Made by a program: the position numbers and the translations under genes
Notes under the pieces: generated by a model
What the model saw: the letters and a program-made list of their open reading frames with translations, nothing else
The model's database searches: none
Told to the model about the DNA's origin: nothing
Source: Chitinophagaceae bacterium
GTDB lineage: Bacteria > Bacteroidota > Bacteroidia > Chitinophagales > Chitinophagaceae
Length of the DNA stretch: 5,737 nt
Assembly: GCA_025362915.1 (NCBI GenBank)
Contig: JANYEU010000468.1
Location: 1-5,737, forward strand
Reading direction: 5' to 3'
In this document: in pieces, positions 1 to 5,737 of the stretch
Layout: the number at the start of each line of letters is the position of its first letter
How positions within the stretch are numbered: position 1 is the stretch's first letter

Positions 1-37
1 TTTTATTCGCCGCTGTTGGTGAAATCCTAGAGACGAG

Positions 38-99
38 GATGACATAAAACAAAGTTTTTACCTCATCGTAGATATAAAGATGGCATAAAATAAAACTTT
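38..99 (+). repeat. Degenerate tandem-like direct repeat (two 21-bp units)
   Basis: The 21 bases at 38-58 and at 79-99 match at 17 positions. They share the core GATGxCATAAAA and start 41 bp apart. The units lie inside the inverted-repeat-bounded segment and are AT-rich, so part of the similarity could be due to composition. Possible roles are internal repeats of the element or a binding site; nothing in the sequence favours one of these. Confidence 0.3.
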
Positions 100-151
100 C
101 GAATTAAGTATTTAGTTCGCAAATGCTTTTAACAGTTATTATTTCTATTGC

Positions 152-170
152 CCCGACCCTTTAGGGCGGG
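152..170. repeat. GC-rich hairpin (CCCG-a-CCC / GGG-CGGG)
   Basis: CCCG (152-155) and CCC (157-159) can pair with GGG (164-166) and CGGG (167-170). This gives a 7-bp all-GC stem with a bulged A156 and a TTTA loop. It stands out sharply from the AT-rich surroundings. Similar CCCG...CGGG hairpins around a short AT loop are, as I recall, common intergenic repeats in Bacteroidota. It lacks a following T-tract on either strand, so an intrinsic terminator is unlikely. Confidence 0.5.
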
Positions 171-190
171 TTGGTAAATCATTTAATTAT

Positions 191-247
191 TGGCTTTAGC
201 CGAATATTTAAAATAAACAATACTGATGATGTGTGGCTAAAGCCACA
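191..247. repeat. Pair of mutually complementary palindromes (REP-like)
   Basis: GGCTTTAGCC (192-201) is an interrupted palindrome with GGCT/AGCC arms. TGTGGCT-AA-AGCCACA (232-247) is a second one with perfect 7-bp arms. The two cores are also reverse complements of each other over 11 bases (191-201 with 235-245). The region can therefore fold either as two small hairpins or as one larger stem-loop closing about 33 bases. Such paired palindromes are typical of REP-type elements. No REP-associated tyrosine transposase gene lies in the window, so the assignment rests on shape alone. Confidence 0.5.
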
Positions 248-250
248 TTA

Positions 251-285
251 TCGCCGTTGTTGGTGTTCTTCACCAACAACGGCGA
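251..285. repeat. Perfect 15-bp-arm inverted repeat (strong hairpin)
   Basis: The 15 bases at 251-265 (TCGCCGTTGTTGGTG) are an exact reverse complement of 271-285, separated by the 5-base loop TTCTT. The arm sequence recurs at 7-21 with one mismatch, so the family has three half-sites within 290 bp. No T-tract follows on the + strand, and none is seen on the - strand, which argues against a simple terminator. It forms the right end of the putative element and starts only 4 bases after the neighbouring palindrome. Confidence 0.75.
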
Positions 286-308
286 ATCAACTGAAAATAA
301 TCTTTCCC

Positions 309-330
309 AAAACTGATTTACGTCAGTTTT
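309..330 (+). other. Small hairpin in the intergenic region upstream of the 609-aa gene
   Basis: AAAACTGA (309-316) pairs perfectly with TCAGTTTT (323-330) around the loop TTTACG, and T331 continues the T-run. It could act as a weak intrinsic terminator shielding the downstream gene from read-through, or it could be another intergenic palindrome. If transcription of the gene starts upstream of it, it would lie in the 5' leader. The stem has few GC pairs, so confidence in any function is low. Confidence 0.3.
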
Positions 331-403
331 TACGCCGCCAATATCATCCACTTTTGCTCCCTAACATTAAGGTTCTCATTAGTTAACTTTTATAAACAAT
401 TTC

Positions 404-2233
404 ATGATTAGGCCAACGTTGCATAAGTTTCACATTCCGGTAATGGGCTTGGGTTTCACCATCGATACGCCATTGAAAGTAGCCCGTTATGGTATTTCGT
501 CAGTAATGTCTATTGTAGAGGATGGTATCCTCGAGCAAATGCGTGAATTCTATTGCAAGAAAGCAGGTTTTCCTTATCTGGAAATTTCAACAACGGTAGA
601 TGATTATCGTGCAAAAAGAATTACCTCTTACTTAAATCTTGTTCATTTCTTGATAAATGAACAGGTTAAAGTACTTCGTTCCCTTCCTTTTGAAGAAGGC
701 TCAGACATCGCAAAATACTTTGAGTTATTGCCTGATGATTGTGAAGCAAAAGATACTTATAACCGTATGCTTGCCACAGAGGATTTACACAAGAAGTTTG
801 AATTGCAAGAAATCCTTCGTATCAAAATAATCCCTGGAACTGCCGATGTAAACATCATGGCCAAGGTGGATAAGAATAATTACGACAAGAATGGCAATGT
901 GTTGCCCAACGAATTTTCTGATGCACTCTGCGCCTTACGTGGTTTTGCTAACAGTAATTCCAATGGTTCCATTGTTTTTTCCGCTGGATATAATCCTCGA
1001 TTGTATAATTATATAGATAGTTTCCCTGGTTTTTTACCTGATGAAAATGGAGCGTTGGCAAAGAATATCATCCTTAAGGTTAGCGATTATCGTTCTGCCT
1101 TGACACAAGGGAAAATATTGGCCAAGAAGGGTGTTTGGATTTCTGAATTTAGGATTGAAAGTGGTTTGAATTGTGGCGGTCATGCCTTTGCTACTGATGG
1201 ATTATTGTTGGGCCCAATCTTGGAAGAGTTTAAAACCAATAAAAAGAGCTTGGAAGCAGAACTATTTATCATTTGCAACCAAGCACTTGCGGCAAAAGGA
1301 GTACCTGTTTTTAAAGAGCAACCGAATATCAGGGTTACCGTACAAGGCGGCATAGGAACAGCCAATGAGAACGAATTTTTGCTTACCTATTACCAAACTG
1401 ATGCAACGGGTTGGGGCAGCCCTTTCCTGTTGGTACCAGAAGCAACAAGTGTGGATGAGGAAACATTGCAAAGTTTGGCAACGGCAAAACCGGAAGATTA
1501 CTATTTGAGTGGCATCTCCCCTTTGGGTGTACCGTTCAACAGTTTTAGTAAGGCATCTGCCGAAGTACAACGTGCCAAAAGGATTGCTGAAGGAAGACCA
1601 GGAAGCCCTTGCACAAAGAAATTCTTGGTGTCAAATACAGAGTTTTCCGAGATTCCAATCTGTACGGCATCCCGCAAATACCAACACCTGAAAATAAGAC
1701 AATTGGAGGGTGCAGGACTTCCTGCCGAACAATTAGCGGCAGAAATAGCAACGGTATCTGCAAAAGAATGTTTGTGCGAAGGATTGAGTATGGCACCTTT
1801 ATTAAAGAATGGCATTGAACCAAATATCAAGAATGTTTCCAAGGCGGTTGCCATTTGCCCGGGACCTAACCTTGCTTATTTTTCGGGCGTTTTCTCTTTA
1901 AAACAAATGGTAGATCATATTTATGGAAGGATAAATATCTTGAATACCGTAAAGAGGTCTAATCTTTTTGTAAATGAGTTGAGGATGTACGTTTCTTATT
2001 TGGAGAATGAGATTGAAAAGAACATGAATACAATTACAGCAAACAAGAGCAGACAACTGAGAACATTTCAGCAAAACCTTTTGAAGGGAATAGACTATTA
2101 CAATAACCTTACAGCTTCCATCAAGAACGAAACGGCGCATTACCTAGAAGAAATGAAAGAAGAATTGGCAGCTTTTGAACAGATAATTGCCCAATTAACC
2201 ATACCGGCAGAAGTAAAAGTTGCCTTAGCATAG
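404..2233 (+). CDS. Uncharacterised NMO-like FMN TIM-barrel protein with Cys-containing and helical C-terminal extension
   Basis: Predicted cytoplasmic protein of 609 residues with no signal peptide or membrane segment. The start is the first ATG after an in-frame stop at 380-382; no Shine-Dalgarno site is visible, as is usual in Bacteroidota. Residues 10-40 (HIPVMGLGFTIDTP then KVARYG) resemble the first strand and loop of nitronate monooxygenase/2-nitropropane dioxygenase barrels. Residues 253-266 hold NCGGHAF, matching the family's AGGH flavin/catalytic motif with H260 in the key place. GGIG (315-318) followed by GWGSPFL resembles the phosphate-binding GGI...GTRFL region. Typical family members have about 320-470 residues, so this one is long. 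After the barrel come C403, C420, C456, C458 and C485, including a CLC and a CPGPN motif, and then a charged helical, probably coiled-coil tail (about 522-603). The barrel assignment rests on motif resemblance; substrate and reaction are unknown. IMP dehydrogenase or FabK-type reductases are less likely. A terminator follows 33 bp after the stop. Confidence 0.6.
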   Translation: MIRPTLHKFHIPVMGLGFTIDTPLKVARYGISSVMSIVEDGILEQMREFYCKKAGFPYLEISTTVDDYRAKRITSYLNLVHFLINEQVKVLRSLPFEEGSDIAKYFELLPDDCEAKDTYNRMLATEDLHKKFELQEILRIKIIPGTADVNIMAKVDKNNYDKNGNVLPNEFSDALCALRGFANSNSNGSIVFSAGYNPRLYNYIDSFPGFLPDENGALAKNIILKVSDYRSALTQGKILAKKGVWISEFRIESGLNCGGHAFATDGLLLGPILEEFKTNKKSLEAELFIICNQALAAKGVPVFKEQPNIRVTVQGGIGTANENEFLLTYYQTDATGWGSPFLLVPEATSVDEETLQSLATAKPEDYYLSGISPLGVPFNSFSKASAEVQRAKRIAEGRPGSPCTKKFLVSNTEFSEIPICTASRKYQHLKIRQLEGAGLPAEQLAAEIATVSAKECLCEGLSMAPLLKNGIEPNIKNVSKAVAICPGPNLAYFSGVFSLKQMVDHIYGRINILNTVKRSNLFVNELRMYVSYLENEIEKNMNTITANKSRQLRTFQQNLLKGIDYYNNLTASIKNETAHYLEEMKEELAAFEQIIAQLTIPAEVKVALA

Positions 2234-2265
2234 AGAATAGTTGTAGCCATAGATAGGTTGGGTAG

Positions 2266-2296
2266 GCCGCGTCGAGTAATATTGATGCGGCTTTTT
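2266..2296 (+). terminator. Intrinsic terminator after the 609-aa gene
   Basis: GCCGC (2266-2270) pairs with GCGGC (2287-2291). The stem continues inward to 2275/2282, giving 10 bp with two G-U pairs and a 6-base loop (2276-2281). TTTTT follows immediately at 2292-2296. It begins 33 bp past the stop codon of the upstream gene. It separates that gene from the peptidase although both lie on the same strand. Confidence 0.85.
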
Positions 2297-2367
2297 ATGT
2301 TTTATGATTGTATGATTTGAATGGCAAATTGAATCTCAACGCCAGAAGTTAAAAGAAAATCCTTGAT

Positions 2368-2398
2368 TTTGCTAATCCTTTATTGGACGATAGATTTC
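2368..2398 (+). promoter_or_regulatory. Candidate Bacteroidota-type promoter for the M1 peptidase
   Basis: TTTG (2368-2371) is followed, after exactly 19 bases, by TAGATTTC (2391-2398). The Bacteroidota consensus is TTTG-N19-TAnnTTTG, so only the last base differs. Transcription would start near 2405, giving a leader of about 15-20 nt before the ATG at 2422. The site lies downstream of a terminator, where a new promoter is needed. The AT-rich context raises the chance of coincidence. Confidence 0.5.
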
Positions 2399-2421
2399 AA
2401 CCACTATTTTTATAAAATATT

Positions 2422-4077
2422 ATGATAGCGAAGAAAATATTTATATTATGGCTGGTTTTGTTTTTTGTTGCCAATACAAGGGCGCAATTACTGTCACCCA
2501 AAGAAACATTCACCAAGGCAGATACACTTAGGGGAAGTGATAATGAGAACAGGGATTGGTGGGATGTGTTAAAGTATGATATTATTGTACAGCCTGATTT
2601 TGAAAACAAAACAATAGAAGGGATTTGCTTAATAACGTTTAGGGTACTAAAAAAGGGCGGGATAATGCAAATTGATTTGCAGGACTCTTTAGTGATAGAC
2701 GCAGTAGTTAAAATAAAGGGGGCTAACAGTTTACCGTTTCAAAAGAAACTTGGCGTTTATTTAGTCTCCATTTCTGACCTCAAAATAAATTATGTCTATA
2801 CGCTTCATATATATTACCATGGCAAACCACGTGAAGCAGTAAAACCTCCTTGGGATGGTGGTTGGGTTTGGACAAAAGATAGCCTTGGCAATCCTTGGAT
2901 GAGTGTGGCTTGTCAGGGATTGGGGGCAAGCAGTTGGTTTCCTTGCAAAGATTTGCAAAGTGATGAACCGGATAGTGGGGCTTCACTTACTATTGTTGCC
3001 TCTGATTCGTTGACTTCTGTGGGGAATGGAAGATATGACGGAACATCTTTTTCTAATAACAAGAATTATACAAGATGGGAAGTAAAAAACTCAATCAACA
3101 ATTACGACATCATCCCTTATATTGGCAAATACACAAACTTTACTGATACACTGATGGGCGAAGCGGGTAAGCTGGATTTGAGTTATTGGGTATTGGCTTA
3201 TAACCTAGAGAAAGCCAAGCAACAATTTACACAGGTGAAACCCATGCTCCATTGTTTTGAATATTGGTTTGGTAAATACCCTTTCTACGAGGATAGTTAT
3301 AAGCTGGTGGAAGGACCATATATTGGCATGGAACACCAGAGTGCGGTGGCTTATGGCAATGGCTATAAAAATGGGTATCATGGTATAGATTTAAGCGCAA
3401 CAGGATGGGGTATGAAGTGGGATTTTATCATTGTGCACGAAAGTGGGCATGAATGGTTTGGTAATAGCATCACTTCAAAAGACCTTGCCGACCAATGGAT
3501 ACATGAAGGTTTTACCATGTATTCTGAAGTACTATATACACAATGGATGTTTGGAACGGAGGCCGCTAATGATTATTGTGTGGGACTGAGGCATAATATC
3601 CTGAATGACAAACCGATCATCGGGCCTTATGGGGTAAACAAGGAAGGCAGCGGAGACATGTACTACAAGGGGGCGAATATGATTCATTCCATCAGGCATA
3701 TCATTAATAACGATAGCTTATTTAGACAGATACTTCGTGGTTTGAATACCGAGTTCTATCACCAAACTGTTACTACAAAGCAGATAGAAGATTATATAAT
3801 TGACAAGAGTGGCATCAATTTGCAAGGTGTATTCAATCAATACCTTAGAACGGTTCAAATACCACATTTGGTTTATTCTATCGATATAAAAGCTTCAACC
3901 GTTACACTCCATTGGGCAGATTGTATTGCCGGATTCAATATGCCAATCACTATTCCTGTTACTTCTGAAAGGATAAAGATTACTACCAAAAAGAAAACCA
4001 TTTCATTATCAAAAGAAGAAATGGCATGGTTTACAAAAGAGAATATTGAAAGGGATTATTATATAGAGGTAAATTAG
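2422..4077 (+). CDS. Exported M1-family zinc metallopeptidase (aminopeptidase-like)
   Basis: Protein of 551 residues. Residues 1-21 form a signal peptide: lysines at 4-5, a hydrophobic core (about 6-17) and probable cleavage after TRA, leaving Gln22. There is no lipobox and no evident type IX sorting domain, so a periplasmic or released soluble enzyme is likely. About 45-230 is the M1 N-terminal beta domain, including WFPCKD (172-177). The catalytic thermolysin-like domain has H339-E340-S-G-H343 and, 18 residues later, E362; these are the zinc ligands (His, His, Glu) and the general base E340. Y414 in the YYKG motif is the expected transition-state tyrosine. The substrate-N-terminus motif GxMEN appears as G302-M303-E304-H305. 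About 470-551 is a small beta-rich end. Classical M1 aminopeptidases are near 850 residues, so the large C-terminal helical domain is absent. It probably removes N-terminal residues from peptides, but the substrate is unknown. AT-rich bases precede the ATG instead of a Shine-Dalgarno site. Confidence 0.92.
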   Translation: MIAKKIFILWLVLFFVANTRAQLLSPKETFTKADTLRGSDNENRDWWDVLKYDIIVQPDFENKTIEGICLITFRVLKKGGIMQIDLQDSLVIDAVVKIKGANSLPFQKKLGVYLVSISDLKINYVYTLHIYYHGKPREAVKPPWDGGWVWTKDSLGNPWMSVACQGLGASSWFPCKDLQSDEPDSGASLTIVASDSLTSVGNGRYDGTSFSNNKNYTRWEVKNSINNYDIIPYIGKYTNFTDTLMGEAGKLDLSYWVLAYNLEKAKQQFTQVKPMLHCFEYWFGKYPFYEDSYKLVEGPYIGMEHQSAVAYGNGYKNGYHGIDLSATGWGMKWDFIIVHESGHEWFGNSITSKDLADQWIHEGFTMYSEVLYTQWMFGTEAANDYCVGLRHNILNDKPIIGPYGVNKEGSGDMYYKGANMIHSIRHIINNDSLFRQILRGLNTEFYHQTVTTKQIEDYIIDKSGINLQGVFNQYLRTVQIPHLVYSIDIKASTVTLHWADCIAGFNMPITIPVTSERIKITTKKKTISLSKEEMAWFTKENIERDYYIEVN

Positions 4078-4104
4078 ATTAGATGGAGGAATTAACTAAA
4101 AGCA

Positions 4105-4143
4105 AAAAAGCGACTGTTTCAAATTAATGAACAGCCGCTTTTT
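4105..4143. terminator. Bidirectional intrinsic terminator between convergent genes
   Basis: AAAAAGCG (4105-4112) pairs with CGCTTTTT (4136-4143), and CTGTT (4114-4118) pairs with AACAG (4130-4134). A single A·C mismatch (4113/4135) interrupts the stem, and the loop is about 9-11 bases. The A-tract on the left and T-tract on the right give a U-run after the stem in both directions. It lies 27 bp after the peptidase stop and 22 bp past the rpoC stop, so it can serve both genes. Confidence 0.88.
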
Positions 4144-4165
4144 ATTTGTATAACTAAGTTATCAA

Positions 4166-5737
4166 TTACTCATTCTCATCAAAGCTCAATATCTCTCTTG
4201 TTGCAGCCAATAGTTCATACTCTTCTTTGCTACCAACAATGATGTTATCAAACTCACGCATACCTGTACCGGCTGGTATTAGGTGCCCTGTGATTACATT
4301 CTCTTTCAATCCAAGCATGTAATCTGCCTTTCCTTGAATGGCAGCAGTACTTAATACCTTGGTTGTTTCTTGGAACGAAGCGGCTGAAATCCAGCTTTTT
4401 ACACCTAAAGAGGCCTTGGTAATACCTAATAATACAGGTTGTGCTGTGGAAGGACGTGCATCACGAACTTCTACCAGTTTCTTGTCAGACCTTCTTAAGA
4501 TTGAATTCTCTTCTCTCAATTCACGAACTGTAACTATTTGTCCAGCCCTGTATTTAGTACTTTCTCCAGGAATAGTTACTACTTTCTTATCGAATATACG
4601 GTCATTCTCATCAATAAAGTCGAATTTGTCTTCTAAATCCTCTTCTAAGAACTTAGTATCACCAGCATCAACAATTTCAACTTTCTTCATCATCTGGCGA
4701 ACAATCACTTCAATGTGCTTATCGTTGATACGCACACCTTGCAAACGATACACTTCCTGAATTTCATTTACTACATACTCTTGTACTGCAAATGGCCCTC
4801 TGATGTTCAAGATATCTGTAGGCGCAATCTGTCCGTCTGACAATGGCGAACCAGCCTTAACGAAATCAGCATCCTGTACCAAGATCTGACGAGACAATGG
4901 AACCAAATATTTCTTAGTAATACCATCCTTACTTTCTACAGAAATTTCACGGTTACCACGTTTGATATTACCAAAAGTAACAACACCATCTATTTCGCAA
5001 ACAGTTGCAGGATTACCAGGGTTTCTTGCTTCAAACAATTCAGTTACACGTGGAAGACCACCCGTGATATCACGTAGCTTACCCAGTACACGAGGTATTT
5101 TTACCAATATCTGACCCGCTTTAACTTCCTCTCCCTCTTCTATAGAGATGTGGCTACCCACAGGTAAGTTATAGTGTTTAGAATCTTTACCATCAACGAT
5201 GATAGTAGGAATCTTGGTTTTATCTTTTGTTTCAATAACAACCTTCTCACGGTGACCAGTCTGTTCGTCACTTTCCTCACGGAAGGTAATACCGTCCAAT
5301 ACTGCATCAAAACGGATTGTACCAGCTTGTTCTGCAACAATTACGTTGTTGAACGGATCCCAAGTGCAAATCACTTCGCCCTTATTTATTTTAATACCAT
5401 CCTTTATCTGCAAGGTAGAACCGTAAGGGACGTTGTTGGTGATTAACAAACGATCATTTTTCACGTCCATAATCCTCACCTCCCCTGTACGACCGATAAC
5501 AACCTGAACCTTATTGCCTTCATTGTTAACAGCAGTTACCGTACGCAAACCATCAAACTGAATGGTACCATCAAACTTCGCATTCAATGAACTTTCAATG
5601 TTTGCACTACCCGCAACACCACCCACGTGGAAGGTACGAAGTGTAAGCTGTGTACCAGGTTCACCGATAGACTGCGCAGCGATGATACCAACAGCATCAC
5701 CACGTTGTGCCAAATAACCTGTTGCCAAGTTTTTACC
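4166..5737 (-). CDS. rpoC: DNA-directed RNA polymerase subunit beta' (RpoC), C-terminal 523 residues
   Basis: Partial gene: the frame is open to the right window edge, and the first in-window Met is internal, not a start. Numbering starts at the edge. Residues 13-42 (GDAVGIIAAQSIGEPGTQ then LTLRTFHVGG) are the start of the trigger loop, the mobile element that closes on the incoming NTP; R34 and H37 match E. coli R933 and H936. About 43-218 is an insertion in the trigger loop, comparable in place and size to E. coli SI3 (roughly 190 residues). The conserved core resumes at DITGGLPRVTELFEAR (223 on), followed by VNEIQEVYRLQGVRINDKH, LLGITKASLG (436-445), SAASFQETTKVL and GLKENVITGHLIPAGTG (to 492). 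The tail of about 30 residues past this point is acidic and ends DENE. No other gene follows on this strand before the terminator, so rpoC is probably the last gene of its operon. Identification is certain; the insertion boundaries are approximate. Confidence 0.98.
   Translation of the reverse strand, partial: GKNLATGYLAQRGDAVGIIAAQSIGEPGTQLTLRTFHVGGVAGSANIESSLNAKFDGTIQFDGLRTVTAVNNEGNKVQVVIGRTGEVRIMDVKNDRLLITNNVPYGSTLQIKDGIKINKGEVICTWDPFNNVIVAEQAGTIRFDAVLDGITFREESDEQTGHREKVVIETKDKTKIPTIIVDGKDSKHYNLPVGSHISIEEGEEVKAGQILVKIPRVLGKLRDITGGLPRVTELFEARNPGNPATVCEIDGVVTFGNIKRGNREISVESKDGITKKYLVPLSRQILVQDADFVKAGSPLSDGQIAPTDILNIRGPFAVQEYVVNEIQEVYRLQGVRINDKHIEVIVRQMMKKVEIVDAGDTKFLEEDLEDKFDFIDENDRIFDKKVVTIPGESTKYRAGQIVTVRELREENSILRRSDKKLVEVRDARPSTAQPVLLGITKASLGVKSWISAASFQETTKVLSTAAIQGKADYMLGLKENVITGHLIPAGTGMREFDNIIVGSKEEYELLAATREILSFDENE

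Larger units (their letters stand above)
2..290. repeat. Putative non-coding MITE/REP-like element with terminal inverted repeats
   Basis: The 19 bases at 5-23 reappear in inverted orientation at 269-287 with 18 of 19 identical; the only difference is C13 against T in the inverted copy. Allowing one more mismatch, the match extends to 2-23 against 269-290 (20 of 22). The roughly 285 bp between these ends contain no convincing gene but several hairpins, which are listed separately. A short, gene-free, structure-rich segment bounded by inverted repeats is what a non-autonomous transposable element or a REP cluster looks like. I see no target-site duplication at the edges, and the left edge is too near the window start to judge properly. 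The alternative is several copies of a generic intergenic palindrome that happen to lie close together. The symmetry is seen directly; mobility is inferred. Confidence 0.5.

Noticed and set aside
24..40. ATCCT/AGGAT small inverted repeat
   Set aside because: Only 5-bp arms around 7 bases, which is easily found by chance.
171..386. Open frame of 71 codons on the + strand ahead of the first gene
   Set aside because: It runs straight through the palindromes and the 15-bp hairpin, has no domain-like character, and its composition is explained by the repeats.
384..391. TAACTTTT as a -7 box for the 609-aa gene
   Set aside because: It fits TAnnTTTG except the last base, but there is no TTTG 19 bases upstream (the nearest is at 353-356, 27 bases away). 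It would also leave a leader of only a few bases.
1501..1854. 117-codon open frame on the - strand inside the 609-aa gene
   Set aside because: Antisense shadow of a clearly coding frame, with no recognisable motifs and no own promoter or terminator.
2358..2384. Two copies of AATCCTT-ATT before the peptidase
   Set aside because: 10 of 11 matching bases in AT-rich DNA; too short and too simple to call an operator or repeat element.
4338..4760. 140-codon open frame on the + strand opposite rpoC
   Set aside because: Shadow of the certain rpoC frame; serine-rich low-complexity product with no family resemblance.
1..5737. Search for CRISPR, tRNA, rRNA, toxin-antitoxin or phage-defence genes
   Set aside because: No regularly spaced repeats, no cloverleaf-like segment and no matching protein motifs were seen. 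The coding content is a flavin-barrel protein, a peptidase and rpoC.

Overview
The window comes from a member of the Bacteroidota, most likely the Chitinophagaceae or a close relative; the genus cannot be told from this sequence. The evidence is moderate-to-low GC, no clear Shine-Dalgarno sites ahead of the start codons, a TTTG-N19-TAnnTTT type promoter, and an RpoC C-terminus with Bacteroidota-like character. The M1 peptidase is also of the kind common in that phylum.

Layout. Positions 1-403 hold no convincing gene but are unusually rich in inverted repeats. A 19-bp half-site at 5-23 is repeated in inverted orientation at 269-287 (18 of 19 identical). Between them lie a CCCG/CGGG hairpin, two mutually complementary GGCTTTAGCC/GGCTAAAGCC palindromes, a degenerate direct repeat and a perfect 15-bp-arm hairpin. 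This looks like a REP- or MITE-type non-coding element. A further 8-bp-arm hairpin (309-330) sits between it and the first gene. Positions 404-2233 (+) encode a 609-residue uncharacterised protein. Its N-terminal two thirds read as a nitronate monooxygenase (2-nitropropane dioxygenase)-like FMN TIM barrel, followed by a cysteine-containing segment and a long charged helical tail. A strong intrinsic terminator (2266-2296) ends this unit. A promoter-like sequence (2368-2398) then precedes an exported M1-family zinc metallopeptidase (2422-4077, +) with intact HExxH-X18-E and catalytic-Tyr motifs. A stem with an A-tract on one side and a T-tract on the other (4105-4143) can terminate transcription in both directions. 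It separates the peptidase from the convergent 3' end of rpoC (4166-5737, -), which runs off the right edge of the window.

How the parts relate. The three genes appear to be three separate transcription units, and nothing in the sequence ties them into one pathway. rpoC is housekeeping and is probably the last gene of its operon. The peptidase is a periplasmic or secreted peptide-degrading enzyme. The least understood items are the flavin-barrel protein with its C-terminal extension and the structured repeat element just upstream of it. I see no CRISPR array, tRNA, rRNA, transposase gene or defence system.
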